NCBI GenBank assembly: GCA_030762175.1
Contig: CM060838.1
Span: 22,190,001-22,254,000, forward strand
Length of the DNA stretch: 64,000 nt
Direction of reading: 5' to 3'
Source: Metallyticus violacea
Taxonomy: Eukaryota; Arthropoda; Insecta; Mantodea; Metallyticidae
Shown here: in pieces, positions 45,527-57,852 of the stretch
Layout of the letters: the number at the start of each line of letters is the position of its first letter
Numbering within the stretch: the stretch's first letter is position 1
The notes under the pieces: model-generated
What the model saw: only the letters and a program-made list of their open reading frames with translations
Told to the model about the DNA's origin: nothing
Databases searched by the model: none
Program-made: the position numbers and the translations under genes

Positions 45527-47746
45527 GACAGCGATATGAAAATATAAGGTGAATGAAACCCTAAATAGATCGATTATATTAAAAAATGCACTCAATTAAG
45601 CATTTTGCTACCACAGCGCTGATGCATGATTTAAGAAGTACAGAATAACGTTTAAACAACTCTTGGGCTTCCAACAAGGTAAAAGACGAAAACTTGCAAG
45701 ATTTCAGGAACCAATCATAAGCGACTCCTTGGTACAGCAGCGTCTATGCATACCCTCTAGTGGATGAGCATTGGTTATGATAGGTACATAATGGACCAAT
45801 TTGTTACTAGGTAACAAATATTTTTTGCACCCAGGACTTGGAAAAATCTAAGAATGCAATGAAAGTTGCAGGTATCTCTAGCCCTTTGTTCCGATTTATA
45901 TTCTATAGTTCATTTCTTATGTCAATAGTATCCTGTCGTGACCCAGTAAGTATTTGAATATACATAGACGAATAAAATAATACAAATAATTTAAACACAT
46001 TGTTCATTGTTTTAAAACGATAATAGATCTTCATGTTCTTTACATATTGATGAACTTATTGAAAGAGATTATATATTATAATTACATTTTCTAAAGTTTA
46101 GTCCAAATTAGAGTTTATTCATATGCATTTTTCGTAAATAACAGTTTTTATTGTGCAAAAATAAAATAATAATAAAAATCAGAAAAGTCGTTTCTAAAGC
46201 GCTGAATCGTTTAAAAAGGAATAGGTCTGACTGTACTCGTGAATAGCATAGATACTGTTTCTCAACAGCTAATCTTACCATCAATAAAGGAACAATGCTA
46301 ATGCAAAAACCAATTAATTCCTCTACTTCCCTCATCTCTACAATCGCGGGAATTTGGGGGAATGAATGGAGAGGAATAGAAAGTTAATAACAAATGGAAA
46401 TCAGTGGGAAAGCCAGGGTAGTGGCTTGCCTTGCAATTTGGCGCTTTCCAACACTTCTGGGAGATTAACTGCGAGGGCGAAAAGGTTCCTTCGAAAATAA
46501 CAGAGAAAGTTCCACATCTCCCTTTCAGTTAAAATAATCACGATTGTAGACCAGAGACAATGAAGGCAAACCTGGGGAAGACAGAATGGTTAAAATAAGA
46601 GAAGTATTTTAATTTCCATGTTAATACCATGCATAAATTGTAGCGCATTTTGAGGAAACTTTCCATGAGCATGCCAGACATATGGCATATCTTCTAATTA
46701 TCCTTAGATTACATTTAATTCATGGTTAACCGCGCATCAATAGTTCTCGTATACCTTTGGCTTATCTTGTAATAAGTGTATCCACAAAGCCAATGCATAT
46801 AAGCCCTTATTAATAATGAAAAAATACGTTATTTATTTACGTGAAATTTGTATAATAGAATAATTAAGACTTCTGGGTAAACCTTTAAAGTGCCTAAGTT
46901 ACACAGGATAGATTTCGAAATTTTAATATTTATGAATGCACACAATATCCTTGGGCCATGTGGTAAACTAGCTAATGTTGCATTTTAATGCTGGGTGAGT
47001 TAAAAAAATACCAAAATGACGTAATTAATTTCCATCGCAACCAAACCACAAATTGATGGTTTCTCACTCCATGTCAAACATCGATACCTTGTTTTGCCAA
47101 TAAACCTTACATTGTGTGTGCATTGTCAATGTACAAATGGGCGTATAAAACATTTTGACATACATATTTAATGTTAAAACAGTTATAAATGACCTTTCTG
47201 TGTAATCACTGTTAGGTTCGTGACATTTTGTTACCTTTAGTGTGCATTGGAACATGGAGGTTATACAGAGCTTTCATTTGAAACGTTCTAGTATGAATAA
47301 CTACTGTTTAACGTATATTTAATTAAAGGTATGCAATTTTATATACGTTTAAAACCATATTGATCACATTTTGGGTTTCATCACATTAGTCACCCCCTAT
47401 GATATTTCAAATGATAAATCTTAAGAAACGAGAATTTTTTTATTTGGTTCTAAAACATTTTAACGAAAGTATTAAGTAGATATTGTACTTAAACATTAAA
47501 GAGGATTCAACTGTTATCACGTCTTTTATTTTATATCATTATCTGGAATTGTTACTCTCGTTTGAATTCAGACAATGAAATTGCTGCAATTGTTCCATAT
47601 TTAATATGTAAGTTGCTTTTTGATAATAGATTGTTTCAAAATAATATCTACCCCACAATGAAGATCAGAATGTAAGTGGATTAATCAGAATTTTTAAAAT
47701 AAGCTATTTCACTCTCTAACCAGCAATGGAGCACATTTTCAACATT
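45527..47746. other. Non-coding AT-rich stretch
   Basis: Nothing recognised. 46320-46560 is slightly GC-richer. Confidence 0.4.
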
Positions 47747-47808
47747 TAATTTAATAAAATTATAACAAGTAATGTTATAATTTAATAAAATTATAACAAG
47801 TAATGTTT
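47747..47808 (+). repeat. Exact 31-bp tandem duplication
   Basis: Two adjacent units beginning TAATTTAATAAAATTATAAC are identical except for the last base. Confidence 0.95.
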
Positions 47809-47999
47809 TCATCGTATTACAAACTTTTTATTCTCTCCAAATTGAAACGAAAATAGCAATAATCCAAATTGTCAGACAAAAATTAAAAACAAAAGACGTT
47901 ACAATAATTTAATATCTTTAAAATGTGCTTCATTAGGAAGGGGTGAGATCTGAAATTTCAGAGTGAGTAGAAGTGATGGGGATGATACCTAACATGCGT

Positions 48000-48065
48000 T
48001 CGAGAGGTTCGGAGTTTAAATAACTTTTTTTTTTTCGTGGTTTCCCATACTCGTTTAATTAAATT
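48000..48065 (+). repeat. Dispersed repeat family T, second fragment
   Basis: GCGTTCGAGAGGTTCGGAGT, TTAAATAAC, a T-run and CGTGGTTTCCCATACTCG match the minus strand of about 45165-45236. Confidence 0.6.
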
Positions 48066-48905
48066 TAATTTACATAGGCTGGATAGTTATTCAGAATTTC
48101 AAGTTTTGAAATTATAGCCTTGTTCATTTAAAACATCCCATTTGCAAGTAAAACACTTCATCTTTTTAAAACTTGAATACTGGAAAAATTGGATTTAATT
48201 AGGTCGATTAGTGCAGTAGAACGGACAGTTGCAAATGATAGGTATAAAAATATTTTCTTAAGAAAATACAAACTGTGTCTCGTACAAAATAGTCTGCACA
48301 TTTACATCTTCTGTGGATGGACTTCATTTATTTACTTTTTTTTACAGTACTCAAGTTTTTAAAATACTGAAGTATTTTTTTTGGCCAGGGAAGGGAAATT
48401 ATCCGTTAAGGGCCAGCCATTCAAATGAACGATTTAACATGTGCCTTGCTGTGTTTTAACATTAACCAACAATAGAAATGGTGAAAGAAAATAATTAATA
48501 ATTTTATTTTCACCACATGAAATACTTTGAACCGCCCTTCTCGCCCCTCCCTCCCCCAACGCAATAATAGCAGGTCTCTAACAAGGCATCAGAGATAGTT
48601 CATCCGTTCATTCATACACACAAGTAATTTTTTTCCTTCAGATGCGCCTTACCATAAAATATACTGATAATTACGACAAAAATTATTACATAAAATTGTA
48701 AACAAAACGACTGTGCAGAGTTTGTAGATACCCACAATATTCATTACACAAGTAACAAGAAGTTCACTATGCTCCATAAAACGTAATGCCTGAAATAGAA
48801 AAACTGATTAGCTCTAGGCAAATATGAGTGCTTTAGTGCTTAGAAAAAAATTACTGAAGTTATTGTTAAAGGAGAGTGCGCTATTTTCCTACAAGTAGTT
48901 AGACA
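48066..48905. other. Non-coding AT-rich stretch
   Basis: Nothing recognised. Confidence 0.4.
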
Positions 48906-49068
48906 GTCCTCATAAATGGCAAATGGCGGGGAGGTACCGTAAACTTAGACCTGGAACGTTTCCTTCCTTAAACAATCCTTTACAATATATCATTTCAGTT
49001 CATGTATCACCAGTGTTCACCGCCTGTGGTGCATCAGCAGTAAAATTGGGCGTTAAACACCATTAAAA
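48906..49068 (+). repeat. SINE family S, body and 3' end only
   Basis: It starts abruptly at TCCTCATAAATGGCAAATGG and runs through GGGGAGGTACCGTAAACTTA and CGCCTGTGGTGCATCAGCAG to CGTTAAACACCATTAAAAAA. The head is missing here but appears in opposite orientation at 49241-49350. Confidence 0.88.
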
Positions 49069-49240
49069 AATCTGTACATTATTATGTCTATCATTGTCCT
49101 CACATTTATATAACACTGTAAACTGTCAGTTTGCACTCAGTATATATTCGTTAAATAGCAAATTGCTTATATTGTTTACTTTTTATTTTTCTTGGGAGCC
49201 TGACACCCACAAAAGGCCTCTAAGTCATGGTGATACATTT

Positions 49241-49350
49241 GAGGAAAACCTGGAAAAACTCCCAGTCAGGGAGGACGGTCATGGTGGGATTCGAACCCCA
49301 GAAATCCCGCTCGCGAGTCGACGCCTTAACGACCTCGGCCACCCGTGGCG
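49241..49350 (-). repeat. SINE family S, head only
   Basis: On the minus strand this reads GCCACGGGTGGCCGAGGTCG, GTTAAGGCGTCGACTCGCGA, GGGGTTCGAATCCCACCATG and then CCAGGTTTTCCTCA. It breaks off at the point where the fragment at 48906 begins. Confidence 0.88.
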
Positions 49351-50605
49351 GTATAATGCAGAGAGACAAGATCCACGGGGTAGTTGCTTAGTAAAAAGAA
49401 AAATTGTCGATACAGTAGATAAAAATTAATTTTAAATATAAATTCAATATTACTAAAATAGGTGCATTTAATTTAGTTTTAATTTCATGTATTTTATTTG
49501 TAATTTATCAGTTTTAAGGGGGTTTCCTTTTGCATATATATGAAATAACGCAGTTTAATTTGTTGAATGTTTCTAAAATGAAAACACTTAAATTTAAAGT
49601 ATTTTTTGATTAATTTCAGATTATTTTTAACTTTACTATACCTTTATACAGTTTTAAAAAATACATGCAATGACATTATTATAGGAAATTCAAATATTGG
49701 AGCTACACGTGAAATAATAGTACTTAACAGATTTGGCTAAAACGTTTTGGATTATAATTTCTGTTTAGTATGTTTCCCTCATGAGCATCCAACAGTAATC
49801 TGCAAGTATACCCTCATATCGGTTTTCAATTAGATGGTTCCTGGTAGAAATGTTCTCCTTGTTCCTCGCTAACTGAGCGCAAGTTTTCCGGGAAGAAATT
49901 TACATGTAATCCGGGAAGCGTAATTTAAGCGGTATGTTACACCATTTCGTTTAAAACTATCACCATTTGGAAACAAATGTATTTGCAATCCGGAAGCTTT
50001 GCGTTGTATGGAATAAGTTTTTCTGCACTTTTTATAAGGCCCATGAAGTCAATTCCTTCTGGCAAAAAGTGTCCCTGAATTTAGTATCAGGCATAAAGTG
50101 TTTAGAGTTAGGGTTAGTAAAAATGCGTTTCATTATTTGTGCATCACTGTTTTTGGAAACATAATGAAATATTAAAATGCACAAATATCGCATTCATTGG
50201 ATTTAGTTTAATATGCAGTGTTGATAACAAGTTTTATTTGGATTTACCAATGGATCAGCTGTCCAGGTTTCAGACTTTGTCGAAGAGGCCAGTTCTTCGC
50301 GAGACAATGATCCGCTTTAGCTATTCCCATAAGAAGCAGATACTTCCTATATTTTCTTTATAGTCCAAACAACATTGCAAAATCTTTTAAGTCATTGGCT
50401 ATGCTCATTGGTAGACATTATCCAATAAAATTGACACGTTAACGTATGTGTTTGAAATACTTTACAGCCCCCCCCCCCGAAATATAAATAACAAGTGTGT
50501 TCTAAGGTTAATTATAACATTTTGTACATTTAATTAGTTATGTGGAATTACACACACACACACACATATACATATATACACAACATGCATACATGCACAT
50601 GTGTG
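49351..50605. other. Non-coding AT-rich stretch with CA/TG repeats
   Basis: A C-run lies at about 50468-50478. (CA)n at 50550-50566 and (TG)n at 50600-50610 face each other and could form a stem. ORFs at 49967 and 50139 are unrecognised. Confidence 0.4.
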
Positions 50606-50690
50606 TGTGTATCATGAATATAACTTTAACATGTTAATTGTATGTCGTCAAAAGAGAAAGTTCTCTGGTGTAATTGTCTATGGTAGTCCT
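50606..50690 (+). repeat. Dispersed repeat block A, copy 2
   Basis: ATTGTATGTCGTCAAAAGAG followed by AAAGTTCTCTGGTG matches 6121-6205 on the same strand. Confidence 0.5.
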
Positions 50691-50817
50691 GCCAGAGACG
50701 GGACAGAGTCAAGGAAGCAATAAACCGCTATAAAAGGGAACCAGTGCTTTGCCACTTCTTAAAATACCATCCGTTGACGAGAGTTCATAAAGTCCAGGCT
50801 TTCGAATACATTAAGGG

Positions 50818-51110
50818 TTTTATTTATTTATTTATTTATGGATGCTCTTTAACATCTCAGAGCATCATCGTCCCATTCAACTCGGGGCGTGAAACGGCCG
50901 ACAAATTTTGCTCAGAGGTCTCTCTTTCAGGCTTGAGGTTCTTTTTCGTGCCGTAAATGTACAACACGGGATCCACGGTTTTGCTTCCCTTCCGAAGGAA
51001 GCCATGCTTAGGATTTTTACGCCCGAAAATATCCATCGATCATGGCCGGGTTCGAACCCGCGATCTTGGGTATAGGAGGCAAATATGGTAGCCACTACAC
51101 CACCAGGACC
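50818..51110 (-). repeat. SINE of a second family (family G), full length with target-site duplication
   Basis: Read on the minus strand, the head GGTCCTGGTGGTGTAGTGGC followed by TACC and, further on, GCGGGTTCGAACCCGGCCAT has excellent A- and B-box sequences (a Gly/Val-tRNA-like GTGGTGTAGTGG). A 220-bp body follows, ending near AGCATCC and an (ATAA)n tail that appears on the plus strand as TTATTTATTTATTTATGG at about 50820. Flanks AATACATTAAGGG (50805-50817) and AACACGTTAAGGG (51111-51123) match at 11 of 13 positions, a target-site duplication. It looks younger than most repeats here. Confidence 0.88.
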
Positions 51111-51184
51111 AACACGTTAAGGGGAATGAACTTGCCAGCCGTATGTATTGTTAACTTTAAACCAACAAATGTGAAAAAATTAAT

Positions 51185-51300
51185 TAATCGTTGGCTTCAC
51201 CAAGCAAAAAGGGGGTCACACAAGCACGCGCAAGTCTTACGCCTTTCTTTAAAAAGCCAAATATATTGGCTGGTTTAAATTCACCTGCCATCGCATGCAC
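51185..51300 (-). repeat. LTR-like repeat block B, copy 2
   Basis: On the minus strand the sequence runs TGTTAGAGGGTGCATGCGAT (starting at 51310), GGCAGGTGAATTTAAACCAG, then AAGGCGTAAGACTTGCGCGT and GCTTGTGTGACC. It aligns to 6414-6530. The TGTTAG start would suit an LTR edge. It is truncated downstream, close to the family G SINE. Confidence 0.5.
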
Positions 51301-51315
51301 CCTCTAACATTTGAA

Positions 51316-51352
51316 ACACTTACGGTAGAAAGGAATGAGAGGAAGGAAACAT
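51316..51352 (+). repeat. 37-bp shared repeat word, copy 2
   Basis: Matches 44897-44933 at 35 of 37 positions. It abuts the outer edge of block B copy 2. Confidence 0.8.
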
Positions 51353-54300
51353 TTTCATTAATATTACACATATGTTAGTGTTTTAACAGTTTTTCTTGTT
51401 ACTCAGTTACCCAAAGCATACATCATAGTGAATAATGCTTTATGTAGCCAGTTTAGAGCACCGCCGTTTCAGAAAAAATATTTTGTCACTGTATAACAAG
51501 ACTCACGTTGTGTAGATCATTCCGAATTTATTGAATCGATGGGAAAATATATTGGCAGTTTTCTGGAATGTCTTTTGAGACAAATTTTTATGTGATCAAT
51601 TAAGTTCACGCCTCTACCGTTCCTAATATCTCTCGTGATTATTCTGAGCAATCAGTCGTTAATACGCTGACCTGTATCATTAGCACCCTGGAAGCTTTAG
51701 CTAATTAGGGCAATGTCTCCTTGAGCATAGGTACTGACGTCAGAATCAATGATCCTTCATACTAATGTAATTAAGCGTGGTCGTATCTAATTAGAAATGC
51801 TCCAAAAGTTTCGCCAAACGGTTAATTTAGTTTATCTCGATATATTTTATTTTTTATAGGAAATAAAACATCAGAAGCGTCAATTTTTTGTCCAATGCTA
51901 AACATTTACCAGTCGAACCCATTTCCTTTACATACTTAAATTACTTTAGAACGGCTCCAAAATAAACTACCTCTAAGAACGATTTTGTTTTCATAAACAT
52001 CTACACTTTTCTTAAATATAAACATATAAAACAAATATTTTATTATAAATTTTTTGTTTACAATTACACAACATACCAGTAATTTATTCCATGTTTCGTT
52101 TTACTTTGATTCCAAAAAAAAAAAAAAAAAGAAAAGGAAATGAAACCAACGGTTCGAGCCCTCTATAATCGGAAAATGACTCCAAATTTACATTGCAGCA
52201 CGAACATTTCCATCCGTTAAAATTTATTCCTGCAATAAATGTTCCTCACAAAGAAAATACAATTGGTCCCATTGAAAAGAGCGGTTGAAAAACTGTATGA
52301 ACTATTTTCTATAGCAGAAGTACCAGATGATGTCTACACAGGTAAAAAATGTATGTACATACATATACGAATAGAAAGAAGGCAGAAAATAGACATCTCA
52401 AAAATAGGAACAAATGATTATGTAGGCGTTAACTTAAATATGTTTATGGGGGTGTCAATAAAACTGAAAACAAAATAGTTTACCTTAAATAAACTATTTA
52501 TTTTCCCAAATACATTTCGAAATATTAAATCAAAACAACATACCATTTCCACAAAGTTCTATTCACTGAGTAATATTGTATAACTGTGCTAGATTGAGGT
52601 GTAACTTTTTTATGATTGCGCCTTCAGCAATTACACTGGTTAACATTTGAACACACTTCACATCGCAAAGTAGTTACGACGTTGATCAATATAAAATACA
52701 TTTGCTCCAAATTGAAGCGTTTGAAACCATTAGCTCCTGTTTTCAAAATATTTGCAACGAAGCTTTCGAACCGCCCTATGACAACGTTACGAAACATTAA
52801 GGGAGGACAAGCGTGATACCAAATTAACTGTCGTGAAATGCAACATCCACTATTACTCCTAAACATCGCTTATGAAAGCGGAGTGCGCGCCTGCAATACT
52901 GGCAGCCACAAAGTGTCAAACAAGGTTTACCTACATGTAAATGACGATAGATATTGTGTACATCTCAAGTTGCAAATGGCATATACGTAGCTACTTAACT
53001 TATTCCATGTCATGATAATGTGCTGTGAGAAGGCAGTACTAAGTTGAGTTTCACACCACGAACAATGATGTCAGTGGAAACAGGAGTGTTGCAGGTGTCA
53101 ACAACAGCGAAATATATACCCATACTGAACACATTAGCAGTCATGTACAAACTCCAATGCTCTGGTCCCTAAGTTAGTGTCGAGAGTAGCATCCCGCCCT
53201 AATGAAGAGCCTTGCGGTTTGCAGCATGTAAATTTATAGCAGCGTTTGAATTGGTGCAAAACTGCGAACTCCTGTTGAGATAGATGCTCCTTTCGTCCAC
53301 TTTTGTAAATGGTATTAGTGAATTGCTTATTTCATGTCATGCGTATTCTGAAGTCTGTTGTATATACGCTGGTGAATTCAAGCAGAATACTTCTCGGACA
53401 TGCACAGTATTACATAATAACATCAAATCCCTAATATATAATGTGTTAAGGCACTTTATGCTGCAAACATTTAAGGCGAGCACCCACCTTTATAAGCCAT
53501 GTTAAGGGTTACGGGCAATTGCAAAATGTTGTGCTTCACATAAATTACTTTAGTCTCGTGCTCGACAACCGTAGAAAGTATCGTGACGATTATCACCCAG
53601 TCTCTCAAGCCTCTTTCTGCTCGTAAATTCTTTTCCACGCCTGTAGACGACGTGGATCCTGTTTGCTTAAACAAATGACTAACTACCAAGTTTCTTTCTA
53701 ATACTGGCACTTTTTATTTAATGGACAGTAAATGACATGGGTGCAATGAAACAACGGTTCATAAATAACAACTTTCCTGTCTCATGACGTGACAATCTTT
53801 CAAAATAATAATAAATATTCTTTAAGACACCTAATAGCCAGAATAAACAAAGGCTGTATTTGAACGCAAGCAAGGGAGTTCTAGCATAGGAGAGATATTT
53901 CTAAAGAAACATATTTAAAATAGAAATAATAATATTAATATCAGTATAAATTCACTAACTAATGAAGAAATAGCCTCTAACAAGGAAAAACATTTTAGTT
54001 AAATTAATTTTTGTTAAAGTAAAGAACGAATGTCTGTTTATGATTATTAGCACAATATGGTGAAGTCATTATTACCAGCTATTGTCACTCTGATTACAAT
54101 ATTATTTTATTTTCAAACAAATAAAAGCCATTAACCTAAGTGTTTAATATATAGTTAAAATTTTCCTAGCAAACTTTGGAACGCCTTCTTCATGGAGTTT
54201 AATTTCAGATATAAACAACAGTTATATTAATGTACGGTAACGGAGAATTATGTACAGACACACTTGGGAGTGCATAAATCATTGTGTTTGCTTGTAACAT

Positions 54301-56048
54301 TAGTGGGATTACTACTATTCGCTTGACCGCTACACAAAATTGCATTTTGCTCTTAGATATGATTATAATAATCTCCTCTATAATACCTGCGTCCATAATC
54401 GCCATTATTTTTAAAACTTTAAAGAGGTAATAATGTATTGTTTTCATAAGCTTAACAAAAAGTATTATAATGCGAGTACTAAAACATGGAAAAAAAATTA
54501 GTTAATTATTATGAGAACATTCTATGGGGGAAAAAAAACTTTGATATAACAAACATAGGGGCTTACATGAAAAGTTTACAAAAACTACTTTCAGAAATAA
54601 AGTACACTTTCTCTTTTTCACATTTTCTTTGTTTTTATTTACTTTTTTCGCGTTTTATATCTCTCGTCTACTCTTTTTTAATGAACTTCCTGCTATAAAT
54701 AAAATTTTGTCATCAGTTAATGGCGATAAAGCTTTCATAAATTGTTCACAACCCATTCTTCACATATTAATGAACATTAAAGTTTAGAATTTGGATTAGA
54801 GAAGTTTAATTGAAAGGGAAGATAAAGTAAACATGTGATAAACAATATAATGGCAACAGACTGGCCCTGCTATTTACAAAGTTAAATCATATATGTATAC
54901 AATATTTCAACTTAAGACGAACTAACAGATAATGTTATAAATCAACTCGTCAATAGCGCCGTAGAAAATTATACTAACACTTCTTGGAGTAAAATACCTA
55001 CAGTAAAGTATATTAATATCTTGTAAATGTTACCATCATATATGACAGTTAATCATTTGCATTTGTAAATATTTTACAGTTAACAGCTAATGTTGTCTAA
55101 ACTTATGTTCGCATCATTTCTGTTAAACATTTCGCCCAGCCATGACAACGAGCGATTTTTTCTCCTCTTTATTTGGATTAGAATCAAAATAGCGTGAAGA
55201 CATGTATAGCTTATTTTGCACCTGAAAAATCAGGGTTAGTTGCAAATGAGACACTATAGTAAATAGCACTTCCGCTAGAGGGCAAGCCAATTGCCGTAAC
55301 AGCTGTCCACAAGCGCTGCACATATAAACGTTCGCTTATGTGATTCAATGTTTTGATATATAACACTGCTTAATTAAAATATTTGAAGCGCAAAATGGAA
55401 CGTTAATACTGGGGTTATAGCTAGTGTGCAGTGCCGTTTATTAGCTTTAACACACTTATAATGTCATTAAGAACTATACTTGGTAATTAAATGCAAATAC
55501 TATGGGCAGCACTTTTATCGAATATTTAAAAGCTTGGTTAACATGCAAAAGCGCATCGACATACACGTTTAAATAATTTACATTCAGCATAAACTGGCAA
55601 ACGCTTAATTACGCCAAATACATGCATTACATTTCCACAGAAGTCTGGTTTGACGTCTGAGAGTAAATTTCTGGCAATAATTGTTAAAATAACGCATAAA
55701 CCGTTAAATTTGTTTACTGTGTGTGATTATTTTTATCTATATTAAACTTTGTGGCAGTTTAATGAATTAAAGCTATTAGATTTACATTTTATCCTTTGTC
55801 AATATTCCTAATACCTTTTGGTTGTGTTTTGCTATACTGTTATGTGTGCTCATTCAAAATGTTCTTTCTAAATGTTCCTGTGCTGATATTTTTAATTTTT
55901 ATGGTCAATTTAAAATATTAAGCTTACTCCTAATATACCAGTTTTTCTTATCAAATGGAGTAAATTTTTCAAAATTGCTTATTTTATTAACTTCTGCTCC
56001 TATTTTTATCGTTTTTGCTTAAAGTTCAAAGTTCTAAGCCATATAATA
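51353..56048. other. Long non-coding AT-rich stretch
   Basis: No recognised transposon. A poly(A) run is at 52114-52130. An 80-codon minus-strand frame at 52624-52866 has a protein-like composition, but I do not recognise it and it has no splice-bounded context. Other ORFs (53284, 53471, 54205, 54486, 55123, 55822) look like chance frames. Confidence 0.35.
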
Positions 56049-56560
56049 AGAGGGCTGTTCAATAAAGAATGGTCATAACTTTTTTACAGGGGCTATTTAA
56101 CTTATGTGATGCCATCATAAAATCAAGCAGTTAAATGAAACATTTTGAATTTTGACCAATTACAATCGTAGTGAAATTATGTAATTTTACCCAATACCTT
56201 TACCGCGCGAAGTGTATGTCCTCTGGTCAGTGTAGCCAACTCTATACTCCCACTATAATTCCTGATCACGCATCACTGACAACTTTTGCTAGCAGGCATT
56301 GCTAGTAATAAAACGATCTACCAACCCAAACCCGTATTTGACTATTCTCTATTGGCATTACTGACAATCGGCATTCGTTTGTTGCAAGATGGATTGAAAA
56401 CTTAAAGTATTCATAATACAAATTACAATTATACAAATATACAATTATTACAATTTTGCAAGCCAATTTAGAGGAATTATGTTTAAATTCTTATTTTATT
56501 TGTGAAATAGTTCACTCAATGGTCTGAACTTTCTAGATAAGTACAATCAGCCCCCCTTTT
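56049..56560 (+). repeat. Dispersed repeat R1, copy 2, with a mariner-like terminus
   Basis: It begins TAAGAGGGCTGTTCAATAAA, which resembles the termini of several mariner families (GAGGGCTGTTCAA...). From about 56095 it matches 1428-2172 in two blocks but lacks the roughly 290 bp present in the middle of copy 1. No matching right terminus was seen. Confidence 0.6.
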
Positions 56561-56682
56561 GATAATTTCTCGCAATAAAATTTAACTTTACAATCTGGTG
56601 TTAGCTTAATGCGTAATACACAAGTGATATCATTGTTGTCATTTCCGGTTCCCGCCTATGAGAGGTGTGCAAGTTCAGACAT

Positions 56683-56700
56683 TTTCAGTTCAGTCCAAAG
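56683..56700 (+). promoter_or_regulatory. Initiator-like element upstream of a candidate first exon
   Basis: TTTTCAGTTCAGTCC contains the arthropod initiator core TCAGTT, about 45 bp before the ATG at 56730. No TATA box is in place. This is suggestive only. Confidence 0.2.
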
Positions 56701-56729
56701 CAAAATTTGGGTGACATGTGACGAACAAT

Positions 56730-56870
56730 ATGCTTTCATCTCAACAATCTTCAGATGAGGCCTATTCAGTGTTGCAGTTTAATAGTAATACTAGAGGTGG
56801 ATCGATGATGGACAGCGAGAGAGTTAGCTGGAATAATAGGAACATTCTTGCCACAGAACGCTCCCCAAAG
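56730..56870 (+). CDS. Candidate first coding exon of an unidentified gene
   Basis: An ATG opens 47 codons of non-repetitive, well-mixed protein sequence (MLSSQQSSDEAYSVLQFNSN, then TRGGSMMDSERVSWNNRNIL, then ATERSPK). They end exactly at CCAAAG|GTAAAA, a good 5' splice donor (GT at 56871). If unspliced, the frame would run seven more lysine/arginine-rich codons into an A-rich tract and stop. A TCAGTT initiator-like word lies just upstream. The rest of the 5' region (56640-56730) is also GC-richer than its surroundings. I do not recognise the protein and cannot point to a second exon. It could be a chance frame or part of an old transposon. Confidence 0.3.
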
Positions 56871-57852
56871 GTAAAAAAAAGAAGAAAAAAATAATAATAA
56901 TAATAATAATAAATAAATAAATAAAAAAAAATTAAAAAAAAGGTTCCAGCGTCTTCAAGAAATGTGCCCGTTGATTAAGTGAAAGGATTGTTAAAAGCCC
57001 TCAGGTTTTAGAATGGCTTGCTATTTATGAATATTTTGACTACAGTTTCTTTCTCGCTTTTTTATATTTTGAAAGAAAATGATGAAGAAAGAACTTAAGT
57101 CTTATTTTATTTATAGTTGTTAATATATTCCTATATTCATCATTTCCATTTCTAGCAAGTACTTATCTTTAATATACAAACATCCTATTGCAATTATTAA
57201 GTGCTGTGGTAAATTTACGTATATATTTTTTTAGCTACAGTAATTTATTTTTATTTACCTTATCAAAAGTTTTTTTCAAAATGATAAAATCAAAAATACT
57301 GGAATATTGTCTACACTTTTCCATCTTGAGCAATAGTAAATATATAGCCTATAAAAGTACTGCTTTTTCGAAATAGTTTGGTTTCTTATATATATTTGTT
57401 AACTATTATATTTAAAGAATTTGTATTATAAATATATGTCTTTGAATTATTTATTGTAATTTTATTGCGTCTGCCAGCACTATTAACGACTGGATCTAAA
57501 GCTAGATTAACTATATGTTGACCATTGTAAATTATCCTAGTGTGATTCATATCATGTGTAATAATAAGTTTAGGGGCAATTTTTATAAATTCTCTAGACT
57601 TTAAAGCTTCTATTGTGCTTTTGTTATAGATGCTTATAGATATGGAAAGCAGAATATTCAATCATATTAATAATAAAAGCAAAAGATGTGATTGTCCGCA
57701 TTATCGTTTTCCATATTATGCAATGGATAGTTAGGCATCCCAGGTTTTCTGTTAATTTTTTCCAGTGAATCAACAGTGGTCACACTTTCCTTGTCAAATA
57801 AAGACGAAGGAAAGCTTTATTCTCTCGGAAATCTAGTCAAGGGGTTTTTCTT
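56871..57852. other. Non-coding AT-rich stretch
   Basis: It opens with an A-rich low-complexity tract containing (AAT)n and (AAAT)n (56877-56942). The rest shows only chance ORFs. Confidence 0.4.

Noticed and set aside
52624..52866. 80-codon minus-strand ORF that looks protein-like
   Set aside because: I could not recognise a family and there is no promoter or splice evidence.
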